NCBI GenBank assembly: GCA_049999765.1
Contig: JBNGIQ010009337.1
Location: 1-41,245 of the forward strand
DNA: 41,245 nt
Direction: 5' to 3'
Source: Phaeoceros laevis
Taxonomy: Eukaryota; Anthocerotophyta; Anthocerotopsida; Notothyladales
Shown: positions 29,538 through 39,686 of the stretch, in pieces
How the letters are laid out: each line of letters starts with the position of its first letter
Numbering within the stretch: position 1 is the stretch's first letter
Notes under the pieces: generated by a model
What the model was told of the DNA's origin: nothing
The model's database searches: none
What the model saw: the letters and a program-made list of their open reading frames with translations, nothing else
Translations under genes and position numbers: made by a program

Positions 29538-32016
29538 GATTCCCTCCTGCCAGCGCTGAAGGCGGGCCTCCTGTTCCTCGCGTCGCACCGATCCCGCCCT
29601 CAGGGGGCAGGGTGCCCGGAAACAGCCCGTCCCCAGGCAGGCCTGCATTATTTACCCTACTTCCGTCACCCGCCGGCCTCAGATGCGACCGCGCGGGAAA
29701 GCATGCGGCCAATGGCGGCCCGGCACCCGCCCCCGGGCGATCCGATCGACCCTATTCCGGGACGCCTTTGCGCCTCACCCAAGTTACCTATCTTTCTTCC
29801 CGACACACGCGTCCGCGTTTCACTGCGCACAAACCCGGGTCCGGCAGCTTCCAACATGGTTCCGTTGACCCAACCAGGGTCCCGTCGCCGTAGCTCGCTG
29901 CGAAGCGTGCGTAGCTTCATATCAGCTGTTTTGGCGCCACGAGTGCAATGAGCTCCGCATTTCTGTGATCGGCGGCTTCTTCCCTCGACATGTATGTTAA
30001 GTCTGACGAGACGTGGACGCTACACTCATCCTGACATGGTGCTCGCTTCCACGCCAGTTCCTCACGTCGGCCACCGACGATCTGTGACGTGGCCAGTTGG
30101 GGACTACTTTTAGCGCCTTGCTTCAGGATAGCGATTCCGGCACGCGCGTCCGCCCACTAGTCTATCTGGCAGTGATCTGCACCACTCCCCTTTCAGGATT
30201 ACTTTAGACTAATACATACTGTACAATTGTGCGTGTGATTCTATCGGTGCAGTCCTGGCTCAAGTTGGCTCGACTTTCAGTTGCACTAGACTAAAAATCT
30301 AGCTGGACTTAAATTTCGGAACATGGGCCTGATGCAGGTATGACACTTGTGTCTTCCACCGAAAATCATGCAAAAGGTGTGCTGTATCCAGAGTGAATCG
30401 TTGTGTGGGCATTCAGATTTTGACCCCAGTCTAATAATGCGGAATGACAGCCCGCCACGATTGCTTCCATCTCACAGGCTGATAAGGAGCACTGTCTCTA
30501 CATCTGCTTTTCAGCATGTGTGTTTTTCCTCTAGTCTATTATATCAATGCTTTGGCCATTCCTTCATCAGTTGTTGATATAGTCTAGCTTGCAAAGCACC
30601 CTCCCCTTCACCCTGCTCGGTATCGGTATATCCTGTAAGCATCGCAGTCCACGAACTAGATCCTGCCTGCCGAAATTAAATGATGCTGAGCATCTATGAG
30701 GATACCCCAGTTCTGAACTTTCCAGCTTTTGGTTACCATGGCCGTGCAGGTACAGTATGAACATTTGGCTTCTGGCACCTCTGGAACACCTCAGATTGCA
30801 ATCTCGAAGGCCACCAGACGTTGCCAAACTAATAACCACCCAAGCGAACGGGCTGACCAGCTGACAGCTCCAGCCAATGCTTGGCCAGTTGGGCAGGCAT
30901 TCCTGGCAGTGATGCCTGCCTTCAAAATAAACCTATCCGTCTGGAGCCACTGAAGGTATCCTGCCCTGCAGAATACCTTCGTAGTGGACTACAGCCCTGT
31001 TTTCAGGTACCAGAAGACACTGGCAGGTCAGCTGGTGCTTCAAGCCCAGGCTGTTGAACACCAATTGCAAGCTCCTCTTTCGCCATGCACCCTCAGTTAG
31101 CAGACACACCAGGCTGCAAGGCAGATCGGACTGACTGCTAGAAAAATAGAAGACAATCCTTTGGTGCTCAAGCAATGGTCTTGAGCAGGCCTCATCTAAA
31201 TAGTCCCAAGCACGTCCACAACCTGCACAACGGCTTTCCCACTTCCCAGCAGCACGACAAAGGAAAAGAGTGACGGGAACAGCTGTTCTTTCGCTTTCGG
31301 GGGAAGAAGCAGTTGGCAGCAGAGTACAGCACAAGTCCAGGTAACAGTCACACCCTCAACTTCTCCCCAACACCCGGCTTTCAAGCAGCAGATTGCTCAT
31401 GGAGAGCATGGCCTGTTTTACACTACTTATTAGGTCAAACAGGCCGTGGCAGACCACGTCCGTTGTGTTGTGGTAGGATAGAATATGTGTCGCCAGACCT
31501 GTTGGAACTCTGTGACTGAACACGGCCTGGACATTGACTTGTTGATACAGAACTCAGTACATGCTCTTGGGCAAGCTTCGAGGACAGATAAAACACCATC
31601 ACCTGCGATGGGTAGCAGACGCATCAGAGAGAGAAACAGCAGACAAGGCAAACACACATTCTTCCTGTATGCAGACTTCAAATCATGAATGTACCCGGGT
31701 TTCAATGTTTCTTCACAGGATGAAAATTGGTCTGAGCTGTTCTAGTTGTTAGCTCTTTTCTTGCAGGTGTATTGCACCCATACTGAACCAAAGTTGTGAC
31801 AACCATATTATTCCACTGGCAGGCACTTACTTTTTCAGGTTACCTGCACTTATTCAAAGCTATACAAGTGCCAGATGTAAATCGTGAACCTGTAAGGATG
31901 CAATCAGCATCAGCTTGATCGGTGCGTAGCAAAACTTGTTTCCTTGTGCAGTAGCTTTATGATTCATAAAGCTGAATTAGGACTGCTGAGTAACGTGGAC
32001 CCAGGGTGTGGAGCAG
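29538..32016. other. Long stretch without a recognisable gene
   Basis: The first 400 bases are GC-rich with many CpG and open in several frames. An 84-codon minus-strand frame at 29920-29666 (MKLRTLRSELRRRDPGWVNG) could be a leader exon cut by the gap, but nothing confirms it. From about 30150 the composition falls to ordinary A/T-rich DNA with only short frames. I see no RNA gene and no transposon ends. Confidence 0.5.
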
Positions 32017-33077
32017 GACACACAGGTAGCATTGCACATATGCAAATGTTTCTTACATTCTGCAAGTAAGTAGCCAGACATACAAATCAGTGGTGAATGC
32101 ACAAGGAAACAAGGCTTACCAGGTGCGGTGTCCACGGGGAAGCCATAAAAATTGGTCTATCCATGTCTTGTTTGAGTGTGTAGGTAATGAACTTTTGCTT
32201 CATTGCCTGCCAGGATTAGGTCAAGCTGAAGAGGAGAGGAGACCATACGGCGGTGCCGACTTGTAACAGGCTCTGGAGTATGCTGAAACTTTCCTCTACA
32301 CGAGGTACCCAGGGCTCTCCATGCAGTTTTGGGATTCCCTTTTTCCTGCTATGTCTTTTGATGCCTCTGTCTCGGGTTAGGGTGATCACATCTGCGTACT
32401 GGTCTTGCAGAAACCGCAGAAAATTCAAGCCCTTCTCGGCTCCAGGGCCGGTACACCACCCTGACCACTGGCTGCCGTGCACTGGAGTCATGTGATCGCT
32501 GAGCTTTGCACTACCATGAGGCGAAATCATCATGCACTGTGGTGAAAGACCTTGGTGAAAGGCTTCCTCCACTGCAAAAACTTGAGCCAAAATTGCGTCT
32601 GCACTGCCACCAGATGCGGTAAACTGTCTTCCCACTGCACTCAACACACTTGTACCAGTTGAGACTAAAGATGTGGAGCTGACAGATTCAAACTCTGCTG
32701 TCCTCGTCCTTCTTCTAATTATTCTCCTCCGGTTTTTCCATGCAACATTTGATCTTAAAATCTGTGCTTGGCCACAATCATGGATTCACAAAAATCATTC
32801 TTCAGAGCAAACACGTTTATGCAGCGGTCCCAAGATCGATGCTTCAACTCTGAGAAGCTATGATACCAACCATGTAGTCTGCGTAAAGTTGATAGATATA
32901 GGGCTCAGTAACACCTTCTCCACGTGAATCTTTTCCATGAATCCCTTGCCACACGTCTTGGAAACACGGGTCCCGAACAACTAGGTATTTTGTGTCATAA
33001 TTATACAGCATTTCCCTTTCCTGACAAGTATGTTCACTAGGCCTAGGGTGGTGGCATCCAAAGTTGTCCATTTCCAT
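32017..33077 (-). pseudogene. Unidentified gene X, copy A, fragmentary
   Basis: The segment 32017-32900 is repeated at 35341-36213. On the minus strand it holds several open pieces: LYNYDTKYLVVRDPCFQDVW with YIYQLYADYMVGIIASQ (about 33020-32850), LKHRSWDRCINVFALKNDFC (about 32850-32770), and a 143-codon frame at 32647-32216 with GGSADAILAQVFAVEEAFHQ, SPQCMMISPHGSAKLSDHMT and LNFLRFLQDQYADVITL. The pieces lie in different frames and no splice pattern joining them is obvious. I do not recognise the family. Conservation of the pieces between the two copies hints at a real ancestral gene. Confidence 0.4.
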
Positions 33078-33119
33078 TTCATTGCAGGTACGTAGTAGTA
33101 GTAAAGTAGTAGTAAGGTC

Positions 33120-33325
33120 ATGCTAACAGACTCCAACCGACTCCACATGGAGTCGGTTGGAGTCGGTTGGAGCCCATGTGGACTCATGTGGAGTCCACAT
33201 GGGAGTCCATGTGGAGTCCATGTGGAGTCGGAGCACGCTAGGTGGATTGGTGGTTAACCGACTCCACATGGACTCTCCACATGGGAGTCCATGTGGAGTC
33301 GGAGCACGCTAGGTGGATTGGTGGT
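33120..33325. repeat. Nested repeats of gtggagtcc / catggagtc type
   Basis: Short words such as catgtggagtc, gactccacatgg and ggagtcggttgg recur in both orientations, giving many overlapping inverted and direct repeats. A larger unit, ggagtcggagcacgctaggtggattggtgg, occurs twice (near 33224 and 33296). Confidence 0.85.
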
Positions 33326-33333
33326 CTTTACCT

Positions 33334-33400
33334 TGTAGGGAGGTTGGCTTGTAGGGAGGTTGGCTTGTAGGGAGGTTGGCTTGTAGGGAGGTTGGCTTGC
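33334..33400. repeat. 16-bp tandem repeat, four units
   Basis: The unit ttgtagggaggttggc is repeated four times head to tail. It directly follows the nested gtggagtcc repeats. Confidence 0.95.
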
Positions 33401-33419
33401 CTTTTCCCAGCACTTGGGG

Positions 33420-33480
33420 CGCATGCACTATGTGAGTGGCGCATGCACTAGGTGAGTGGCGCATGCACTAGGTGAGTGGG
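33420..33480. repeat. 20-bp tandem repeat, three units
   Basis: The unit gcatgcactaggtgagtggc occurs three times (one base differs in the first: tatg for tagg). With the preceding arrays this makes a compact minisatellite block of about 360 bp. Confidence 0.95.
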
Positions 33481-34280
33481 CGGCCTATGCAATGCAGTGA
33501 GTCACACCGCTCCAGGCACGTAAATCTGCGTGTATATGAAGAGCAAATGAATGAACGAGTGTTGAACAAGAATGTTTAACAAGAATGTTGAGGCAATTGA
33601 TCCTCAAGTGACATATCTACAGGTAGCGGTAAACATAGCTAGCATCCACTGGTCATGCTTCTGGTGCTGCAGCAGCAGATTGAGGTGGTGCAGACATCCA
33701 GGGATTGTGAACCTGCTGCCAATCGTAGCCCAAGGTGCGATGATCCAGGGCATGTCACCCGCACCGTCACCCGCACCAGCTGCGGGTTCTCGTTGTAGAA
33801 GAAGGCGGCGTCCAAAAAGTCGGGATCGTCGAAGTCCCGGCCACCCACCATGTCCTGCCGGCCGCGGTCGTGGTCGCACAGCCAGGCGTGGACGACGGAG
33901 TGGATCTGAATCTCGAATGTGTTGCCGCTCCGCGGGTTGTCGGTGATGATGTCCCGCGTGGAGTCGCCCGCGTGGAAGCGAGCCGACAAGAACTTGGCCT
34001 GCGGGTCATCATCCTCTTCTCCACCTGCTCCAGATGCTCCGGACGCCGACCGCGCCGCCGTCTCCACAACGTACTCGTACAGGAGCTGGTTGTTCGCCGT
34101 GCGGATGAGATCGTAGTGGGTGAGGTGGCTGAAGGTGAGGTCGACGAGGTGGTCGGGATTGCCCGGAGCGTGCCTGGGGTCCCGCACGGCGCGCATCAGC
34201 TCCGGGTACGCCTCCGGGTCCCGGGAAAAGTGCGGCACGACGTTGGGCAGGAAGGTTTGGCTCCGCGGACCGGTTGTCCC

Positions 34281-34410
34281 AGTTCCAAAAGGACAGCACG
34301 AAGTCCTCGTCGCCCTCGAGAGAAAAAGATGAACCTGGAGCAGGCAGTTCCAAAAGGACAGCACGAAGTCCTCGTCGCCCTCGAGAGAAAAAGATGAACC
34401 TGGAGCAGGC
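34281..34410. repeat. 65-bp tandem duplication in the PPO pseudogene
   Basis: The block starting agttccaaaaggacagcacg at 34281 is repeated from 34346 without visible differences. The period is not a multiple of three, so it shifts the frame around FVLSFWNWDN. Confidence 0.95.
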
Positions 34411-34454
34411 AAGACAGACCTATCAACTATGAAGCAGAGAACGCCTAGCTAGTG

Positions 34455-34618
34455 CGCCACCGTGCTCGATTCCCATGTGGACTCTAGCATGACCTTTCTA
34501 CTACTACTAGTACAACAGCCAAATCAAGCTTCTAAATGGTTCGCCACCGTGCTCGAACATGGGAATCGGCTAGCATGACCTTTCTACTACTACTAGAACA
34601 GCCAAATCAAGCTTCTAA
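34455..34618. repeat. 88-bp imperfect tandem duplication in the PPO intron region
   Basis: The block beginning gccaccgtgctcga at 34455 recurs at 34543. Both units contain agcatgacctttctactact and gccaaatcaagcttctaaa, with small differences between them. Confidence 0.9.
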
Positions 34619-35104
34619 AGGTGAGGACAGTACCAGCGATGTCAGCGATAAGCAGCCAGGTGCGCTGGATGGAGTACTCGAGAGTGGGGAAGCCGAGCTG
34701 CATCACCGTCCCGTCGGCGGCGGTGCCGTACATGCAATGCCAGTCGTCGAGCCTGGCCGGAGGAAGCGGAACGCCCGATTGAGCTGCTCCAGGTACGTCT
34801 TGTTGCCGGCCATGTTGGGCAGATGCGCCGCGAGCCGTATCCGTGTGCGCGCGATCGGATTCTCCCGCAGGTACTCCGCCAGCTCAATGTAGGCGTCGGG
34901 ATGGGGCACGGGCCGGCGCATGCGCATCAGCTCCGGCAGCGTGCAGCAGTTGACGTGGAGGTCCGCCGGGGCTGATTGGGGCGGCGCGCATGTCGTCCAG
35001 TCGGGCGTCAGGGCCGCTGCTTCCTCCCCCGGGCCGGATGAACACCCCCACCGCCATACGCATGCAAGCGCCAGCCTGAGGAGCAGCAGCACCAGCCTCC
35101 CCAT

Positions 35105-35340
35105 GGATGTCTTTCTTGCTTGCCCTCTCTTGAAACTCTCCTTCCTTGCAATTGGAAATTTGGAAGGAACAAGACTTCAGCTGGAATTATATTAATGCAA
35201 CACTCTCTCTCTCTCTCTCCAATAAACCAACCCTGCTGTGTACCTTTTGGCTAGAGTTACTTTATATGCTTATTTCACGCTTGTCCACTCCTTGCCGGGT
35301 GGCCCGAGGTGGGGATCCTATCCGTCCACGGAGCACCTGG
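35105..35340. other. Upstream region of the PPO pseudogene
   Basis: Non-coding stretch between the PPO start and the second copy of gene X. It contains a (CT)n microsatellite at about 35203-35219. Confidence 0.5.
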
Positions 35341-36213
35341 GACACACAGGTAGCATTTTACATATATGCAAATGTTTCCTACGTTCTGCAAGTAAGTAGC
35401 CAGACATACAAATCAGTGGTGAATGCACAAGGAAACAAGGCTTGCCAGGTGCGGTGTCCACGGGAAAGCCATAAAAATTGGTCTATCCATGTCTTGTTTG
35501 AGTGTGTAGTGTGTAGGTAATGAACTTTTGCTTCATTGCCTGCCAGGATTAGGTCAAGCTGAAGAGGCCTAGGAGAGGAGACCATACGGCGGTGCCGACC
35601 TGTAACAGGCCCTGGAGTATGCTGAAACTTTCCTCTCCATGGATGCAGTTTTGGAATTCCCTTTTTCCTGCTACGTATTTTGATGCCTCTGTCTCGGGTT
35701 CCCAGGGTTCATGAATGGTGATCAGATCTGCGTACTGGTCTTGCAGAAACCGCAGAAAATTCAAGCCCTTCTCTGCCCTGACCGTGCACTGGAGTCATGT
35801 GATCGCTGAGCTTTGCACTACCATGAGGCGAAGTCATCATGCACTGTGGTAAAAGACCTTGGTGAAAGGCTTCCTCCACTGCACAAACTTGAGCCCAAAT
35901 TGAGTCTACACTGCCACCAGATGCGGCAAACGTCTTAACTGTCTTCCCACTGCACTCAACACACTTGTACCAGTTGAGACTAAAGATGTGGAGCTGACCT
36001 GTAGATTCAAACTCTGCTGTCCTCGTCCTCCTTCTAATTATTCTCCTCCGGTTTTACCATGCAATGATCTTAAAAACTGTGCTTGGCCACAATCATGGAT
36101 TCACAAAAATCATTCTTCAGAGCAAACACGTTTACGCATCGGTCCCAAGATCGATGCTTCAACTCTGAGAAGCTATGATACCAACCATGTAGCCTGCGTA
36201 AAGTTCATAGATA
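35341..36213 (-). pseudogene. Unidentified gene X, copy B, fragmentary
   Basis: Repeat of 32017-32900 with small indels. The minus-strand frame at 35764-35549 again gives MNFLRFLQDQYADLIT and SFSILQGLLQVGTAVWSPLL but is shorter and more broken than copy A. The upstream exon piece of copy A (VVRDPCFQDVW) has no counterpart here. The family is unknown. Confidence 0.4.
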
Positions 36214-36315
36214 ATCTCACCTTTGTTCTAAAGCCTTCTCAGAGCTTGTAGCGACATAGCCGATCTGGAAGAAAGAGCATTCATGCTGAAGCTTAGGGTT
36301 TTGTAGGGGGCTACA

Positions 36316-36404
36316 AGATGATATTGTTTTGACCACTCGTTGCTCGAATGCGATGCCGCTGCTCGGGTTGTCGACGATGATGTCCCGCGTGGAGTGCAGG
36401 CGGT
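36316..36404 (-). pseudogene. Second polyphenol oxidase remnant
   Basis: The minus-strand phrase HSTRDIIVDNPSSGIAFEQR matches DSTRDIITDNPRSGNTFEIQ of the PPO pseudogene at 33640-35104. No further PPO sequence is visible. It follows gene X copy B just as the larger PPO follows copy A, so both belong to one tandem duplication of a gene X-PPO unit. Confidence 0.65.
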
Positions 36405-36891
36405 CACAACCGGATAGGCAGGCTGCCGATTTGCCCAAAAAGGCTGCCGATTTGCCGAAAAAGCGTCTAAATAATCTGTGCTGGTGCCACTGCCACTACT
36501 GCCACTGTAAACTAGTCACAACCGGATTGGCTATCGGCTGCCAATAATTAGTCGGGGCCCCATGTAGCCAGGCTGTGGGCCGCGATCGCCGGAAAGTGCC
36601 GTCCCATCCCATCCTTGTCCACACGAGTGTTGAGTGTTGTGGGCGTGATTTGGAGCTTCTCTCACGGCATAGCACAGCACAGCAATGGCTTGTCACACAA
36701 GGACTGCACCACTGTCCGTGTATGTGTCGCAAATTTCCTGGGACGGGAATCTCCTTCACTGGGACGCGCCGCTTGGAATCGCGTACCTGATGAATTGGAA
36801 TCGCGCGCGTACTTGACAATCATCAGCAGCAACAGATCTGAGTCGTGAACAGGATCGATATCCGGAGCGCTGCTGCCACCTCAGGGTGGCC
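36405..36891. other. Upstream region of the MATE gene
   Basis: No gene is recognised. It probably contains the MATE promoter and 5' UTR. A short direct repeat, aaggctgccgatttgcc, occurs twice near 36422-36462. Confidence 0.45.
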
Positions 36892-39686
36892 ATGGGGGCA
36901 GCAGCAGCAGGAGGAGCTGGAGATGACTCCTCCATCTCCACGCCGCTACTGCACCAGCAAGATGCAGCAGTCGGCGGAAGCGGCCAGGGTGATCATCTTG
37001 CTGAGAGGGAGGGCAATGGCACGTCGGATTCCAGTTGGAATTGGGCCGACACGGCGGTGGAGGCCAAGACGCAGCTGGCCATGGCGGCTCCCATGATCGG
37101 CGTCAACGTCTTCCAATCCACTCTCACCATCGTGTCCGTCATGTTTGTGGGGCACTTGGATGAGCTCTCCCTGGCCAGCTCCTCAATTGCCACCTCCTTT
37201 GCTACCGTCACCGGATACAGTGTCATGGTAAGCCTAACAACTTGGGATTCCGTCCCCCTCAAAAAACATTGCATCGCTGCCTGCACCAAATGTTTTCCTG
37301 CCTCGACCTGAATTCCATCTGCTTGGCATTGTGTGCAATGCACATCCTGGAATCTGGAGCCTGCCTGCCTGCGCCAGAGCTCGAAATTCATTGATCAGCC
37401 AGGGCTCGAATTTGATTTGCTTGCAATTGCCTGCCTGCGCTAGGTTGGATTGGCAACCGCCCTGGAAACATTGTGCGGGCAAGCGCAAGGAGCCAAGCAA
37501 CACCGGATGCTGGGAGTGTACCTGCAGAGGGGGGCCATCGTGCAGCTGCTGGTGTCGTTGCTGGTCACGCTCCTCTGGCTCAACACAGCCCGCCTTCTCA
37601 GGCTGCTGGGGCAGGACCCTGAAATCTCAGACAAGGCTGGGGAGTACGCCGTGTGGCTCATCCCTTACGTCTACGGCCACGCCATTCTCCAACCCATCCA
37701 GCGCTTCCTCCAGGCGCAGGCTGTGGTGCTCCCCATGCTCTGGTGCTCCGCGGCCACCATGGCCGGCCACGTCTTGCTGTGCTGGCTCTTGGTCTACAGA
37801 CTAAATGTGGGCTTCCAGGGGGCAGCACTGGCTGCCAGCATCTCCGTGTGGCTCAACGTCGCCTACAGTGTTCTCTACATCAAATTTTCATCCACCTGTC
37901 GCAAGACTTGGAGCGGGTTTTCCATAGGGGAGGCCTGGCAGGACATGGCCGCCTACTTCAACCTCGCCATTCCCTCCACCGTCATGGTTTGGTAGTTAAT
38001 TTTTTCATCCTCCACTAGCTACAAACTTGGAATTGTGCGAAATGTTTGTGGTGCTTTTTGGTGGTTGTCTGTTGGAAACAATCCCGTCCCGGTTGAAGCT
38101 AGCTTTCGATGAGGTGGTGGGTAATTAACGAATTATTGGGCCTTGTTGCAAGCCAGTCTGGAGTGGTGGTGTTTCGAGTTCTTGGTCCTACTCTCTGGCC
38201 TGTTGCCTGACCCTCAACTGGAGCTGTCCGCCCTCTCAATCTGGTATGTTATTCATTGGCCAGCTCAAGATTCTTGAAAACTTTATGTGAAGCTGTCCAG
38301 AGTCTGCAACTGAAGCTGGATTCATGAGAAGAAGCTTATACATCTAGTATTTGTTCAACTCGTATGTATACAAGTGCTTATCAATGAACTGAAGTTGTTG
38401 TGTTCTTTTAGATTGATTGCAACCATTGTAAACTTGTGGGTGGCATGCATATATATATATCTGGATTTCCGACAACAGCATGAACACAGTGTTTGTGGCC
38501 TACATGATCCCCTTTGGACTCAGCGCAGCAGCAAGGTGAGACCTTGGCCAGTTCATCAATCAAATTAATGGTTTGAACACAAGTCTTCAAGATTGCTCAC
38601 CTGGAGTTTTGTCTGAAACTTGGAGTGCTTCTGGTTCTGAGTTCATGCATCCATGACTTATCTGCAGCACTCGAATCTCCAACGAACTGGGAGCAGGACG
38701 TCCGCAAGCTGCTCGCTTTGCTGTTTTTGTAACCCTCATTCTGGCCAGCATCACAGCTCTGACGGTGTCCATCACTCTGTTTTCTCTGCGCCACGTCTGG
38801 GGTGGGCTGTTCAGCAATGAGGAGGAAGTGATAGCTTATGCAGCCACTATGATACCTTTCCTGAGCATCATCACCATCATGGATGAAATCAACGGCGTCT
38901 TCTCAGGTTTTCAGAAGCACTACTAACCCTGTGCATCCATGAGTCTACAAGTATATATGAGTTCACCTTATTTAAATTTGCCATGGATGCATGCCTGCCT
39001 TTTTTTGTAGGTAGATAGCTGGCTCTAGTTATAGCCTTGAGCATTCATGAACTCGTGCATCATGATCAACTGCTGCCTTCTGGCCTACAGGCGTAGCCAG
39101 GGGCTGTGGATGGCAAGAATGGGGAGCGTGGGTCAACCTGGGTGCCTACTACATTGTGGGATTGCCGGCAGCCGCCCTTCTGGCATTCCACTTTCATCTC
39201 AATGGAAGGGTGAGCAGACTACAAATTCACTGGGACACACAGAATATACAGATGACCGCACAGGACTTCCGAATTCATCAATTGCCATCAGGACTGATGA
39301 CACTTGAAGTCGAATTTGAACATGTTTCCTGGATGGCTGGTTGCCTGCAGGGGCTGTGGATGGGAATGCTTGGTGCGCTTGCGACGCAACTGGCCTGTTT
39401 GGCTGTCATCACTCTGGTGCTCACCGACTGGAATAAGCAGGTAGGCGTTGCAATTCATCTAGGCCTGTCCCCCCATCCTTTGCTCCCCATGGTCTCCATC
39501 TGCTTGAAACAAAGGTGTGGGTTAGGTTAGTTAGCAACCTCGGGTGCCACTAGCCCACACCTCGAAATGTCTTCACCTCCCGTCCTGCTTGATATTGATG
39601 ACTGACAGGTTGAGAATGCCAAAAGTCGGGTCGCCTCATCCTCTGCAGCCACGTTGCCAGTGAGTACAAACGTTCTCTCTTCTTAG
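36892..39686 (+). CDS. MATE/DTX family multidrug and toxic compound extrusion carrier
   Basis: Eight exons join in phase with GT-AG borders: 36892-37227, 37444-37991, 38157-38243, 38479-38535, 38668-38906, 39091-39209, 39351-39440, 39609-39686, giving 517 aa, the normal plant MATE length. The start ATG sits in ggccATGGGG. After a soluble N-terminus come the repeated MATE membrane segments. Family landmarks: [66 protein letters not shown] (joined across introns 2-3), [55 protein letters not shown]. These carriers exchange protons or sodium for organic cations, flavonoids or citrate at the vacuole or plasma membrane; the substrate is not predictable here. No lesion was found. It is plus-strand, next to the PPO remnant, with no visible functional link. 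Confidence 0.95.

Larger units (their letters stand above)
33640..35104 (-). pseudogene. Polyphenol oxidase (tyrosinase family), broken
   Basis: The minus-strand frame starts at 35104 with a hydrophobic leader (MGRLVLLLLRLALACVW). The N-terminal PPO region follows: VNCCTLPELMRMRRPVPHP and RTRIRLAAH with the first CuA His. After a frameshift near 34768, DDWHCMYG keeps a second His, but the PWHR-type third CuA ligand is not seen. Then FVLSFWNWDNRSAEPNLP, FSHLTHYDLIRTANNQLLYE, and the CuB start IHSVVHAWLCDHDRGRQDM. The sequence then jumps to DFLDAAFFYNENPQLVRV and LGYDWQQVHNPW, the DWL domain. The FxHHxNxDRxW part with the last CuB His is therefore absent. A 65-bp duplication (34281-34410) and a short duplication near 33752-33775 add frameshifts. 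PPO oxidises phenols to quinones with a two-copper centre; this copy cannot bind copper normally. The coding parts are markedly GC-richer than the flanks. Confidence 0.8.

Noticed and set aside
29046-29893. Frames of 200-253 codons around 29132-29893
   Set aside because: Most of their length is the N gap, so they are open only by default.
33334-33480. CRISPR-like array
   Set aside because: Units are head to tail without spacers in plant nuclear DNA; these are minisatellites.
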